A DNA stretch of 64,000 nt, taken from assembly GCA_907165275.2 (NCBI GenBank), contig OU015655.1, forward strand, positions 5,778,501 to 5,842,500. The letters run 5' to 3'. Both the position numbers and the translations under genes were made by a program. Shown piece after piece: positions 36,701 through 46,906 of this stretch. Each line of letters opens with the position of its first letter. Position 1 is the first letter of the stretch. Under the pieces are notes generated by a model. The model was not told where the DNA came from. It saw nothing but the letters and a program-made list of their open reading frames with translations, and made no database searches. The stretch comes from Zygaena filipendulae (lineage: Eukaryota > Arthropoda > Insecta > Lepidoptera > Zygaenidae).

Positions 36701-39700
36701 AATGTGAGTTTGTTTGTTACACTTCCACGCCTTAACTACTCAATCGATCATCACGAAATTTTGCATACACGTTGTCAGGGGTAAGAAGAAGGACATAGGG
36801 TATTTTTTATCCTGGAATTCCCGCAAAAACTCCGAAATCGGTGAAACCGCGGAACAACTAGTATTGAAATATATTACTCTTCATAAAAACTTTCATAATC
36901 AGATACTTCAGTCATACTGTGCTTCAGTCGTTTGTGTTTTTTATTTATCACTCAATTATTTTACGTGATTCGCTTACATAAAAATATATTAATTTTCTTC
37001 CCCAAATACCTTCTTTCTATACCTAAGTGCCAACCCACACGATTCGCCGTGCCGCAAGGCGCCGTGTGGCCACAACGCAACTTTGTATGTAATAGGTATA
37101 CTCGTACCGCAGCAGCGCCGCTCAGGCGCCGTACCTGAGCCGCGCCGCACCGTGTGGGTTGGCTCTAACTGTCACATGCTGTGGTATCAGAATTGGCAAT
37201 CAGGAACGAAATAAATGCAAGACAAAGATTTTAGAGCGTATCAAGTGTGTTCACGGCTGAGGTCTATTTTGGAAGTGACTTCGTGCTAGAGATGGCAGTG
37301 CTTACGCAACGGCCATAAGCATGTAATATGTGACACAATGTTAAGTTTTGGCGTAGGGCGTGCGATATCTATTAGGTAGGTCAAAGATCTGGCTGCTTTA
37401 ATTCAAATTAGCACGTTTTTACAACACGACAGTTTTTAATAGGTACATTTGCGATAAAATACAATAAAATAATAAGAATAATTACATAAAAAAGCCAAAA
37501 TTAAATACTAGTGCGAGGTCATCTACGTACGGAGGGACTAAGGAAGTGCGCGTCATACAGCCACATAGGATGTTTTTTTAAATGAATAATAATAATAATA
37601 ATCCACTTCACAACTCACAGATCTACTTGATCCCACACTAAGCTATAAGCTTGTGTCGTGGAAACCAAGCAAACGTGGTACATACTACACATATGATTAC
37701 ATATATATTATACTATAGATATATATATACACACCCAGACTGGAAAATGGAACCCTGTGTTCATCACACAAAATCCACCCCCACCGGGAATCGAACCCGG
37801 TACCTCTTATATTATGATATTTGTAAATAATAAGATTGTTTTAAATATTTATGACTAGCTGTGACCCGCGGTTTCACCCGCGTTTGTTTCGGAATTCCCG
37901 CAGGGATTAAAATTTATTACAGATTGCTGTTCGTATGTACTGGACGCTTGCACACGCCGCAGTTGATTAGGGACGTATCACTGGTAGACCCTAACCGTAA
38001 CGAGTTCACGTCCCGCCATAGTCTCGAGTGGAAGTTCCTGTTTTTGGACCACCGCGCGCCCCCGATCATAGGCTACCTCCCTTTCGAGGTGCTCGGCACA
38101 TCGGGCTACGATTACTATCACTTTGATGACCTTGAAAAGGTCGTCTCGTGTCACGAGGCATGTGAGTATGTTGTGCTTTGGTATTACTAGATCTTTAATT
38201 AAAAAAAAATAACCTTAAATGACTGCAAAATAAGACTAACTACTCCACATAAAATTGTATTCCAAAAGAAAAACATACCATTACATTCAAAGCGATAAGC
38301 AATGCTATTATAAACGAGCAATTAGTCGTACCATACTGTAAGAAAGCACTGGCATAGAGTAAGGAATGTTCTTTTCGCTAAAACAGAGGTACGACGAAGG
38401 TGTCGATTGCTTGCACGATATAATCAGCATCATTAGTATATGAGACCGATGTTGAAAGTGACATTTGTCGAGTTTTACGAAATCAAAGCTTCTTCGAAGG
38501 CGTCCATCTATTTTTATTCTGTGATGTCACATTGCCTCTATATGAGGCCGGAAGTCCTCATCATAAACAACGTTTGAGTATTAATATTTTTGTTCGTCAG
38601 TGATGCAGAAAGGGGAGCTGACGTCGTGCTATTACCGGTTCCTTACCAAAAGCCAGCAATGGATTTGGCTGCAGACTCGCTTCTATATTACGTACCATCA
38701 ATGGAACTCCAAACCGGAGTTTGTGGTATGCACTCATCGGGTCGTCAGGTATGATTTTTTGTTCAGTTTGTAAGTTCGGATGTAGGGACTCTGAAACTAC
38801 TTAACCAGTCCTTAATACGTTTTCATCGATAGCTACGGTATCCCTGGGTGACATAGGATACTTTTTAGATTTCATGAGGGACTCCCAAAGTTCACGCCTT
38901 CAACTACGGGGCCCGACAGCATTTAGTAAAACACATAAGAAAACAATTTCAACAAAGTTAAATTTTTTTAGTACAGTAAAAACCAGTTTGATTTAACTCT
39001 ATAAATCGACTGCTTAAAACTATAAATATCTTACGTGCGTAAATAGCAGAGGTAATGTGACCTGAAATACGTACATTAAAGACAGTAAAATATCAAATGC
39101 CAACATAGTCTATCTACCGATATTGATGTTAATTGTTATTGGTGCGGTGTGTTTTTCTGATATTTCAGTAATTGACTGTGCAAGTTTAAACACAGCATAC
39201 TTGACACTGCACTGACGGGTGGGTTGTAATATATATTTTTTTTATTTATTACACGGCTATGGAAGCTAATCTTTCAGCCGGTGGGTTGTAATAAGAGCCT
39301 AAGTTTGGCACTTCGTTAATTTACAAAAGTAACATAGGAATTTTGATGACAGCAAAATGTTTTGTCTGTATATTACCAGCTCTGTTTTAAATTAACTTAC
39401 AAAAAAAACTATTTATTCACATACATTTCAATTATAAATTCAATGTTAAGGGTGATCCATGTTTGAAGTTTACTAAAACGAGTTTTAATAGTTGAAAGTC
39501 GCCCAAAAATTGTTTCTTTTATTTTCAGTTACGCAGACATAGCTAAGGGTACGAAGCAAGAAGAAAGCGAGGTCGTAGACACAGCCAACGAGGCGGAGTT
39601 GAAATGTGACGTCATGAAGAAAGCGCCCTCCGAAGATCCGATAGCGACGTTGTCGCCCTCCTACGTGTCCGAAGCGAATGACGCCTTCCGGAACTTCCAG

Positions 39701-42700
39701 TCTATATCACAGGTGAGTATGAGTATTACAGATGCTTGCATGTTTATGTAAATAATTGACGAACATAAGTTTGAATCTCAAAAAGAAAAGATCGAAAAAA
39801 AAGCCTTCTTTCGACGCAATGAGTTTTATTCAATAACTAGCTGTGCCCCGTGGTTTCGCCGTGATGTTAGCCTATAGCCTTTCTCGATAAATCTATCCAA
39901 CACAAAAATATTTTTTCAATTCCAACCATCAGTTCCTGAGATTAGCGCGTTCAACCAAACAAACTAGTATTATAATATTTAATGCCAGAGGTGGCAATTT
40001 TATATGTCAGCATTAAAACGAAAAACTGTCGTGAGATTTTTATGTTGTTGTTCTCTGTACATATTTTACATGTTTTTATTCATCTTTTAATCTGTTCTGT
40101 AACAATTAGTACTTTTTATACCTACTTGGAGACATATTGATAACTAGTTTAACTTTTGTGTGATGAAACGTGAGACCCGGCGTCTCCTACACCATTGTTA
40201 CCGGCACGTTGCAGCGGGGTATGAGGAGACACGAAATTGGCGGGGGGAGAGGAGAGGGAGTGTCGCTGCTTTACGTATTAGCAAAGAATAGAGATTAGGT
40301 AAAGAAGCGTCACTCTGCCTCATCATACTCCGCGAAAATCATCTTGGTAAAGACCCCTAGGAAAGTTTGACACTTGTAGAATCAACATGTAACTATTATT
40401 TATTCACTGACAGCTGACGGTTACTGTCAGCTCGCTTTTAACCTTACGATACGCACACACGCAAGCCGGCCTTCTTTACTTGTGGGAAAGTACTTCAATC
40501 TGTTCATTTTTATGAAGCATTACCGGGCTGTTGTTGCTGAACCCGCAGCCGAGCTCGGTGAAGTCAGCGTCGGCGAGCAGCACGACGGGCACGGTGGCGA
40601 CGATGGGCACGGTGCCGGCCGCTGTGTCGTCGTGGCCGCCCACCTCGCACACGTGGTACGCGCAGGCCTCCGACACCGTGTCGATCTCGGGCGACTCGAG
40701 GTCCTCGCACAGGAACGGATCGAGGGTGGTAAGCATTGTGGTCCTTCTTTTTTTTATTCTATGGACTTTCGTGTATGCATTCAGCCAGTTTCAAGTGAGT
40801 TGTTGTATACGGTTAGAAATTGCAAATCATGGTTCTATATGCAAAATTCTCGGATCTCTTGGAGCAGATCAGTTAAAAACGTCGTGAAAATTAATGTCTC
40901 ATACAGCACCGTAAATCACAACAAAATCCACTTTTACCAAATTTTTTATCGACACGATAATAAATCACGTAACCACCATCTCCGATTCCCGGCAAACACT
41001 CCCGTGTTTGTTGCAGCAAGTCATAGATACCAAGTAAATAAAAACGAGTTTGATTTAGACGGGATTGTGTTTTATAATACTAGCAGGTTTCACACGCGTT
41101 AACTTCTAAGTTTCCGTGGGAATTCCGGAATAAAAGTACCTACCCTATGTTCTCTTCTGTACCCTTGGTGTATAAAATATTTCACGATTATTGGTTAAAT
41201 GAGTATTAAAAGCGTGATAGCTTTTTTTTAATAATTTCTGTTTAATTACATGATAATAATTTTTAATTGATTGAACCATTGAATTAACCCGGCCGCGCGT
41301 GACACAGACGCAGAAGGTGACGCAGCCAATGCTCCCGCAGCCGGTGGCGCCGCAGTACTTGGAGCCGACCACGTACGTGGGCGCGGTGGGCGTGCCCGGC
41401 GTGCTGTCGCTGCCGCCGTTGCCGGTCATCGTGTCGCCCGACCAGGCGCAGCTACAGGTGAGGTCGCCGACCGCACGCCGTACCGGTGATAATAACAAAA
41501 ATAAACGATTTTCACATCACACTCCACATCGCTTTACACAAATCACACTCGATCAGTTTTCACATTACACACGATCTAACTAAAATTATAAAGTGGAAAG
41601 ATTTTAATTTTTATGTGTTTGTTTGTTACGATTTAACTCAGAATCTACTGGACCGATTTCAAAATTTCTTTCACCACTAGAATATTACAAATACATAAGC
41701 TATATTGTAACTCCGAAATTACCGCGAGTGAAACCGCAGCGAACAGTTAGTTAACAATAAAATTTCAATCAGATTCACTTTTCACATCACACTTTTGATG
41801 TAACACACGATCGCTTCGATACAACACAATCACACAAAACCGCTAAGTATATTCACTACATATCACAGTTAACTTTTATATGCACACAATCCTTAAATCC
41901 TACACTACCTGGCTAATTAAATTTGATATTTGATTTTCACATATAAATATAATTGAGGTCTGTTTGTTATGTCAGAATAACAGCGTTTGCCTGTCGATCT
42001 GTCTGTCTGTATATTTGCCTGTGACGGCTTATCTCCAAAACGGTTGGACCGATTTTGACTAAAGTTTTACTGACAGTTAGTTGGTCTTAGAAAGGGTAAC
42101 TTAGGCTACTTTATATTAAAGTTCCTGTGGGAATTCCGAAACTCACGCGGGTGAAACCGTGGGGTCCAGTTAGTTACTTGTAAAAAAAGTTTTACTACAA
42201 TCATTGCACGGTTGTATGCATTAACAAAGGTAGATGTAGTCGGCTCTTGTTCTATCGAAATACCTTCATAGCAACTTTACCACTTTTAGGATAAGACTCA
42301 ACAATTAATTATCAAAAGTGTTAAGATGCTTCACTTCACTCAATCAGTTTCGACTGGCATGTCCAACGACAGTGCGTCATTTATTTGCTCAGCCATCCCC
42401 TATCGGCACATCCAACACAATCGCCAAATTTTAAAAGACTGAATTGGGGACAATAGGTCGAGTAGATGCAGAAGCACCTTTAAGCTACTTTTGATACCGT
42501 CTGTTTTATTTCGTTGCCTCCATCGTTCAATATCAAAATGCTCGCATATTATTAGCTCAATGTGAATTTTTTTCATTTCGCGTGGTGCTGGCACGTTGTC
42601 ACTCGTATGGGCTGTCTATGTTATACTACTCATATTACGTGATACGAGCTAGTGGCCGTGGCAGGAGCAGTTGCAGAGAAAACACGAGGAGTTGCAGCAG

Positions 42701-44617
42701 ATGATCGTCAGGCAGCAGGAGGAACTGCGGCAGGTTAAGGAGCAGTTGTTGCTGGCCCGACTGGGGATACTGCAGCCCTTGATTAATGTGAGTCTATAAA
42801 GAACTAACCACCGCACTCAGAGTCGACTTTAACGATAACTTAGTTAAGTATAGATTTTTAAAACAAAACTGCCGCAATCAGACAAGTTTAATAAATTAAT
42901 GTTAATTGGCATTTAACTAATTAAGGTACTTCTCATTAAATGCCAATTAACATTAATTTACTGAACGTCTCTGATTGCGGCAGTTTTGTTTTAAAAATCT
43001 ATACTTAACTAAGTAATCATTAAAGTCGTCTCTGAGTGCGGCCGTTAAACTTTACATTTCTCCGCAAATCTGTTTATTGACGCTGCTGTAAAATTATGTT
43101 TTCCATTTTTTTTTTCAATTTTTTCATGAATAGGGCGAATTGGCTAAAAGCTTTTATACATATCAGTTCCCTATTCTCAACTTTATTTTTGTATCTTCAG
43201 TAATCATTAAAGTCGACTCTGAGTGCGGCAGTAAGTCCTGCCCGCTGGGTCGCCGCGAGTGCCTGCCCGCAGTATCTTCATTATCATCTTCAATTTGTAT
43301 TTCTTAAACTTTCAGCTTTATAATATTAGCATCAAATTACGAAACGCATAACAGCAAAAAGAAAACGTCAGTGGATTGTATCTAAGCGGTGACTCTTAAT
43401 TTAAACGTTTTATGTACGTCAAATTGATAATGTTTAGGAAATAAAAAAACATAACCCTACTAATATTATAAATGTGAAAGTGTGGATGTTTGTTACTCAA
43501 TCACGCAAAAACGGCTGAACGGTTTTGGATAAAATTTGGCATGCACGTTGTCAGGGGTACAGATATGGACATAGGGTACTTTTTATCCCGGAATTCCCGC
43601 GGGAACTCCGAAATTACCGCGGGTGGAACCGCGGGGCACGGCTAGTTATCAATAATATTTTACCTCATTCCATTGAAAATTTGTACGCCGACACGGCGAA
43701 TATGCGGTTATTCAAAAACAAATTGAAATTTGAAAACCATAGTGAAATGTAAATCGACGACAACGTCTACTATTGGTCATGAAAATAATTTGCAAAGATA
43801 ATAAGATTCAGCAGTGATATTCACGTTTTTGGACAGAGTAATCTATTGGTAAGTTCATAAACAGTGTTGATAAACTAACATTGAAGTCAATTACCAGGAT
43901 CTATCGTATTAATCCAGGACATGGTCTATCAGGTCTGGCCAAATTTCATTCAAATACGTTCAGCTGTTTACGCGTGATTGAGTGAAAAACATGCGAACAT
44001 CTTTACATGTTATTCTCATTAATAATATAATGAATTAATTATTGACTAACTCTCGGACATCCACACAAAAAAATCTCATTTTTTCCGAAAATAATCATAA
44101 TTGGACATAGATAAGCAATAGTGTGTTAACCCACACTGGAGAAATTTAGAGTAAATTGAAGTTTTAAAATTATAACGCCATTTTGTTTCAACATTTTTAT
44201 GTTCAATATTTAGTTACATATTTAAAAAATGTAATAAGGTAAACACATAATTAAAACACGTTCTCTAACTCTCAATAAATCGTTCTGAATCAATAACTTC
44301 GTTTTGTGGGTTAACATATTATGGCTTATCTGCGTCCAATTATGCTCTTTGTATTTGAGTTATCATAGTAATTATTTATTTATTTATAGTTAATTATAAC
44401 GGTAAAACCAATTACAATAATTAACATAGAATATAGAATATTTAATGTTTACGAACAGGTATCGAACCCGTATGTGAACCTCGAGGAGATGCAGCCGAGC
44501 CAACGCGTCCCCGCGCAAGTGGTGTACGAGAGCCCGCCGCAGCGGCCCGCCATCGCCGGCTACCCGCCGCAGCACGCGCCGCAACCGACGGGCCACCACG
44601 ACCACATGCCGCAGTGA
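27722..44617 (+). CDS. Clk: Circadian bHLH-PAS transcription factor CLOCK, complete coding region in 13 exons
   Basis: CLOCK pairs with CYCLE/BMAL in the nucleus and activates E-box genes such as period and timeless. Exons: 27722-27759, 28655-28803, 29003-29184, 29295-29412, 34182-34277, 36590-36653, 37923-38161, 38601-38748, 39529-39712, 40549-40728, 41308-41457, 42665-42787, 44459-44617. Every join keeps phase and the total of 1830 nt gives 609 residues plus TGA. The order is acidic N-terminus [12 protein letters not shown], bHLH (about residues 14-63), PAS-A (about 85-160), PAS-B (about 250-345), Ser/Thr-rich tail, and the Q/E/L helix conserved with vertebrate CLOCK exon 19 (517-557). No polyglutamine tract is visible. 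The ATG follows a possible AG acceptor at 27719-27720, so a separate 5' UTR exon is likely. The gene is convergent with the ABC transporter. CLOCK identity is very secure; the start of exon 10 is the least certain border. Confidence 0.96.
28655..28803 (+). CDS. Clk: Clock exon 2: bHLH DNA-binding domain
   Basis: The exon encodes the basic region and both helices, residues 13-62. It contains [13 protein letters not shown] and then LVNELSTMV, a loop with [11 protein letters not shown], and helix 2 STISFLKNH. This is the E-box contact motif of the CLOCK/NPAS2 family. It is flanked by an AG acceptor and a GTGAGT donor and enters in phase 2. Confidence 0.97.
29003..29184 (+). CDS. Clk: Clock exon 3: first half of PAS-A
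   Basis: Residues 63-123. It contains [17 protein letters not shown] and [15 protein letters not shown], the PAS-A start typical of CLOCK. Acceptor tttttacag, donor GTTTGT (an unusual but accepted +3 T). Confidence 0.96.
29295..29412 (+). CDS. Clk: Clock exon 4: PAS-A
   Basis: Residues 124-162, with [21 protein letters not shown] strong polypyrimidine tract precedes the acceptor. The following intron is the longest in the gene (about 4.8 kb). Confidence 0.95.
31235..31390. mobile_element. Small inverted-repeat element in Clock intron 4
   Basis: CTATAGTGTTTCTATTTCAC and onward at the left matches inverted sequence at 31364-31390 over about 27 bp with three mismatches. Total 156 bp, typical of a short MITE. 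Confidence 0.65.
33415..33705. repeat. Dispersed short repeats in Clock intron 4
   Basis: A partial copy with ACCCCTGATAACGTGTATGC is followed by a second with CTGTCCTCCGCGGTTACACC. Both in the long intron 4. Confidence 0.7.
34182..34277 (+). CDS. Clk: Clock exon 5: end of PAS-A
   Basis: Residues 163-194, containing [17 protein letters not shown] and [10 protein letters not shown], with a GTAAGT donor. The phases match exons 4 and 6. Confidence 0.95.
34757..36328 (-). mobile_element. Tc1/mariner-type transposon, broken transposase
   Basis: A 1572-bp element with inverted repeats of about 95 bp beginning CACTCGAGAGCAATGAATTA, flanked by TA at both ends (34755-34756 and 36329-36330). Minus-strand fragments of a Tc1-family transposase: N-terminal HTH with [20 protein letters not shown] (36024-35725), the catalytic FSDESKF region (about 35600-35390), and [13 protein letters not shown] (35231-35007). 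These lie in different frames with stops between them, so the transposase is not functional. It sits in Clock intron 5. Confidence 0.92.
35007..36024 (-). pseudogene. Tc1-family transposase pseudogene
   Basis: Three collinear fragments in at least two frames make up a transposase broken by frameshifts and stops. The DNA-binding domain, the first catalytic Asp (SDES) and the DLNPIEH motif can be read in order. The middle part, near 35620-35725, is the most damaged. Confidence 0.88.
36590..36653 (+). CDS. Clk: Clock exon 6: PAS-A/PAS-B linker
   Basis: Residues 195-215, [21 protein letters not shown] short 64-nt linker exon with acceptor cttgacag and donor GTAAAA. Confidence 0.9.
36695..36870. 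repeat. Dispersed short repeat copy in Clock intron 6
   Basis: It has GCATACACGTTGTCAGGGGT, AGGACATAGGGTATTTTTTA and a CGGTGAAACCGCGG end, just 40 bp after Clock exon 6. Confidence 0.8.
37029..37164. mobile_element. Short GC-rich MITE in Clock intron 6
   Basis: Inverted ends GCCAACCCACACG and CGTGTGGGTTGGC enclose a CG-rich core with GCCGCAAGGCGCC. About 136 bp. Confidence 0.65.
37584..37805 (-). repeat. tRNA-derived SINE, minus-strand copy in Clock intron 6
   Basis: Same body and (TAA)n tail as the copy at 47.6 kb. The head with GGGAATCGAACCCGG is truncated at the 5' end. Confidence 0.85.
37855..37907. repeat. Truncated dispersed repeat abutting the acceptor of Clock exon 7
   Basis: TAGCTGTGACCCGCGGTTTC and GGAATTCCCGCAGG are the start of the dispersed repeat. 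It stops about 15 bp before exon 7, so the region upstream of the acceptor is transposon-derived. Confidence 0.8.
37923..38161 (+). CDS. Clk: Clock exon 7: linker and first half of PAS-B
   Basis: Residues 216-295. It begins [18 protein letters not shown], the conserved CLOCK linker, then [20 protein letters not shown] and [16 protein letters not shown] of PAS-B. The acceptor lies only about 15 bp after a dispersed-repeat copy. Confidence 0.96.
38601..38748 (+). CDS. Clk: Clock exon 8: second half of PAS-B
   Basis: Residues 296-344. It contains [20 protein letters not shown] and [15 protein letters not shown], matching the PAS-B beta sheet of CLOCK. Donor GTATGA. Confidence 0.96.
39529..39712 (+). 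CDS. Clk: Clock exon 9: post-PAS region
   Basis: Residues 345-406. It starts [17 protein letters not shown] and ends FRNFQSISQ before GTGAGT. The stretch is acidic and low in known domains. Confidence 0.93.
40549..40728 (+). CDS. Clk: Clock exon 10: Ser/Thr-rich regulatory stretch
   Basis: Residues 407-466, starting [20 protein letters not shown], then [13 protein letters not shown] and [11 protein letters not shown]. The exon is much more GC-rich than its surroundings. The start at 40549 is chosen because the previous exon ends in phase 0 and an in-frame TGA lies just upstream. A different frame stays open across the exon but does not resemble CLOCK. Confidence 0.85.
41308..41457 (+). CDS. 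Clk: Clock exon 11: Pro/Gln/Val-rich segment
   Basis: Residues 467-516, [20 protein letters not shown] and onward to SPDQAQLQ before GTGAGG. It is GC-rich and in phase 0 at both ends. Confidence 0.88.
41965..42175. repeat. Dispersed short repeat copy in Clock intron 11
   Basis: Second-subtype copy with GACGGCTTATCTCCAAAACG and CACGCGGGTGAAACCGTGGG. Another, third-subtype copy lies at about 41590-41755 with ACCGCGAGTGAAACCGC. Confidence 0.75.
42665..42787 (+). CDS. Clk: Clock exon 12: conserved Gln/Glu/Leu helix
   Basis: Residues 517-557. It contains [20 protein letters not shown] and [18 protein letters not shown], the segment matching vertebrate CLOCK exon 19, which in mouse is needed for CIPC binding and transactivation. 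A MITE starts about 17 bp after the donor. Confidence 0.95.
42805..43233. mobile_element. MITE family A, copy 2 (composite)
   Basis: It begins TAACCACCGCACTCAGAGTC and ends with the inverted GACTCTGAGTGCGGCAGTAA. It holds an internal inverted copy of the end near 43020-43050 as well as the tail seen in copy 1. It starts about 17 bp after the donor of Clock exon 12. Confidence 0.85.
43455..43650. repeat. Well-preserved dispersed short repeat in Clock intron 12
   Basis: It has ATATTATAAATGTGAAAGTG, GTTGTCAGGGGTACAGA and ends ACCGCGGGTGGAACCGCGGG. One of the best-preserved copies in the window. Confidence 0.85.
44102..44339. mobile_element. MITE family B, copy 2
   Basis: Same ends and internal sequence as the copy at 18.6 kb, in the same orientation. 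It lies in the last Clock intron, about 120 bp before exon 13. Confidence 0.85.
44459..44617 (+). CDS. Clk: Clock exon 13: C-terminus and stop
   Basis: Residues 558-609 and TGA. It begins [20 protein letters not shown] and ends [11 protein letters not shown]. The C-terminus is Pro/Gln/His-rich and strongly GC-rich. Confidence 0.92.
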   Translation, partial: VSNPYVNLEEMQPSQRVPAQVVYESPPQRPAIAGYPPQHAPQPTGHHDHMPQ

Positions 44618-45010
44618 GCCGGAGCGGGCCCCGCCCCGCGGCGACTGCACTGACACGAAGTGAACACCACCCAGCCGACACTGTGCCGGGCCCGGGTGCA
44701 AACGTGACACTTATACCTACCCCCACCACGGAAAAGTCCATTCACCATCGCCGTGAATGTTTACTGCACGATTTTTTTTTCTCCATAAAGGTCTCTGTCC
44801 ACTGCACCGTAGCATATCATGACCGTGCTAGGAACGTGTCCGACGGCGTTCTGTGCCCATATACATCGCGTATGATGCCCGTATGCAACCGTATGTTGCC
44901 CGTATGTAGTGTAGTATAATATTGGACGTTATTTAGGTAGTTGATGATGATGGTCATCATACGCGGTTATAACGCGTATGTTCCCCGTTGCGCCGCCTGC
45001 GCGCAGCGGA

Positions 45011-45103
45011 TCGACACCGTCGCGTGCCATGCGCGGAGCGCTTTGGCAAAATATTCTCGCCGCCAATTCTGGACGCTCCGTGCAAGGCACGCGACGGTGT
45101 TGA
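45011..45103. repeat. 30-bp imperfect GC-rich hairpin downstream of Clock
   Basis: 45011-45040 (TCGACACCGTCGCGTGCCAT and on) pairs with 45074-45103 with about 27 of 30 matches and a 33-bp loop. It lies about 400 bp after the Clock stop codon, probably within the 3' UTR, and is far more GC-rich than the flanks. Confidence 0.85.
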
Positions 45104-45708
45104 CCGGTGACGGAACGATTTAGTAGCATAGTCTGATACTTTTAATACAAAGAGTATTTTTATGTCTGGCCCGTGGTGGTGGCCCGTTTCTAACACGGTC
45201 ATGGTATGATACGGTGTAGTGGGTTGAGACCTTAATGCTATAAAGTGATCATTCCATACCAAATACTGAACGTGTGATAAATGTAAGTCACATATCTTTG
45301 TTTACACTTATATGTTTTTGATACGTCTCTCACCCGAGTAGAGTACGGACATTGGACAGTATTATTTACAGCACTATCGGAAAAATTGGCAAGAATCCAA
45401 AATAACATCCAGTGTGGAAGTTCGTATAAGTTTTATAAAATACCAATGTTAGGTATATTTTAATTTTATTACCACAGTGAAGGAAAGTTATGTTGGCCAT
45501 CTATTTACAAAACCACAAATGTTGTAAGTTTAGAAAAGTACACTAGCTAGAATTCATTGCTTAGATATAATTTTATTACATGTTAAATGTAAATTACTAT
45601 ACATTATTTAGTTTATATTCTTATCTATAGAGATTAAATTTACTTTATTTCCAAGTAACCATGTGAGAAATGACAGGATTTGGAATTATGTAATATATTT
45701 TTTTTTAA

Positions 45709-45750
45709 AATAAATTGTACAATTTGTTAGGAGATTTATGAATTAATAAA
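45709..45750 (+). terminator. Clk: Possible Clock poly(A) signals
   Basis: AATAAA occurs at 45709-45714 and 45745-45750, about 1.1 kb after the Clock stop. Other AATAAA copies lie further on (for example near 46968), so the 3' end is not fixed. Confidence 0.25.
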
Positions 45751-46800
45751 TGAATTTAATATTTACACAGTTAAGCTCAGAATGTTATATTAAAAATATT
45801 TTTTATGGTTTAAACCTTTTAGATAAATTTATCTGATAAAAGTTACCTTTGAAATTAACGCGAAAGTTTAAATCCATTATTTACCTATTTGTTTCTAAAT
45901 GTTATTAATGACAATATTATTTATTATGTTGATCGCAGGCTCCGATCGATTCCAAAAGTTTCAACGGCGAATTTTATCACGTCTACATTACTTTTTAATC
46001 TAATATACATAAACATACCTTTGTAACCATGATTGTGCGAAAAAAGTTTCGGAAAACTACTTTGTATATTTTATACCACGTGTTTTCTCGACAGCGTAGT
46101 CGTTTGTTTCCCATGCGAGCTAGTGTCGTTATTATTTCTTATAAATGAAAGGCTGTGCGTTTATTAGAATGATATTTATAAATGAAAATGGCACACTTAT
46201 TCATTCACATTTCAACTTCAATTTTATTGTTTTACGATATTCTCTAATCTTAAAATAATCAACCAAAAGTATAAAGAAACAAAAGAGTGCACGTTCATTT
46301 ATTATTAGTACTAGTATTTTATTTTTTAATGAGCAATTTTAAATACCTACCTATGTTTTATTTTTTGTTGGTTTAAAATGTACAAATTTTTTAATGTTTA
46401 CGTTTAGACTTCGATGTTTTTCTTTATGTGACGTTATTTTATTGTAAAATGTTACAATTCGTGTTTTTTCATTATATTTTACGTGTCATGTACAAAGCCA
46501 ATAACCTATTTATTGACACTATTGTTATTTTGGTCGAAAAAGGGAATACATTACTACCTTGCAGTCAAATTACATGCGCAAATCTAAAGCTGCTGCGATA
46601 CATTTGGTAATTGACTGAAAAACTATACAACCACTCTCTCGTCACACGAACAGTAACTGATTCAGTATAGGTACGTGTACGTCAATTTCCTTAGCTATAA
46701 CTTAAGATTTGCGGTTTAGACTGCTGCATGTGACAGGAAACTGAATTGCGGCTAAGAGTCCGCCGCTAAGCAGTGTGCCGTTGATTGTAAGCTTATAGAT

Positions 46801-46906
46801 TTATTACACTTTACAATTTGTCAGACACCAATTTAGATTGAACGATTTAAATTGAACACCTTCCGATTTCCTAAATTGGTGTCTGACAAATTGTAAAGTG
46901 TAATAA
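46801..46906. repeat. Perfect 35-bp inverted repeat
   Basis: 46801-46835 and 46872-46906 are exact reverse complements, separated by 36 bp. Arms begin TTATTACACTTTACAATTTG. About 2.2 kb downstream of the Clock stop; either a short MITE or a hairpin in a long 3' UTR. Confidence 0.9.

Noticed and set aside
40482..41102. 206-codon plus-strand open frame over Clock exon 10
   Set aside because: It is a shifted frame of the GC-rich CLOCK exon; its peptide does not resemble CLOCK and it runs into the intron.
44390..44741. Minus-strand frames over Clock exon 13
   Set aside because: Antisense shadows in GC-rich coding sequence; the plus-strand frame continues CLOCK with correct phase.
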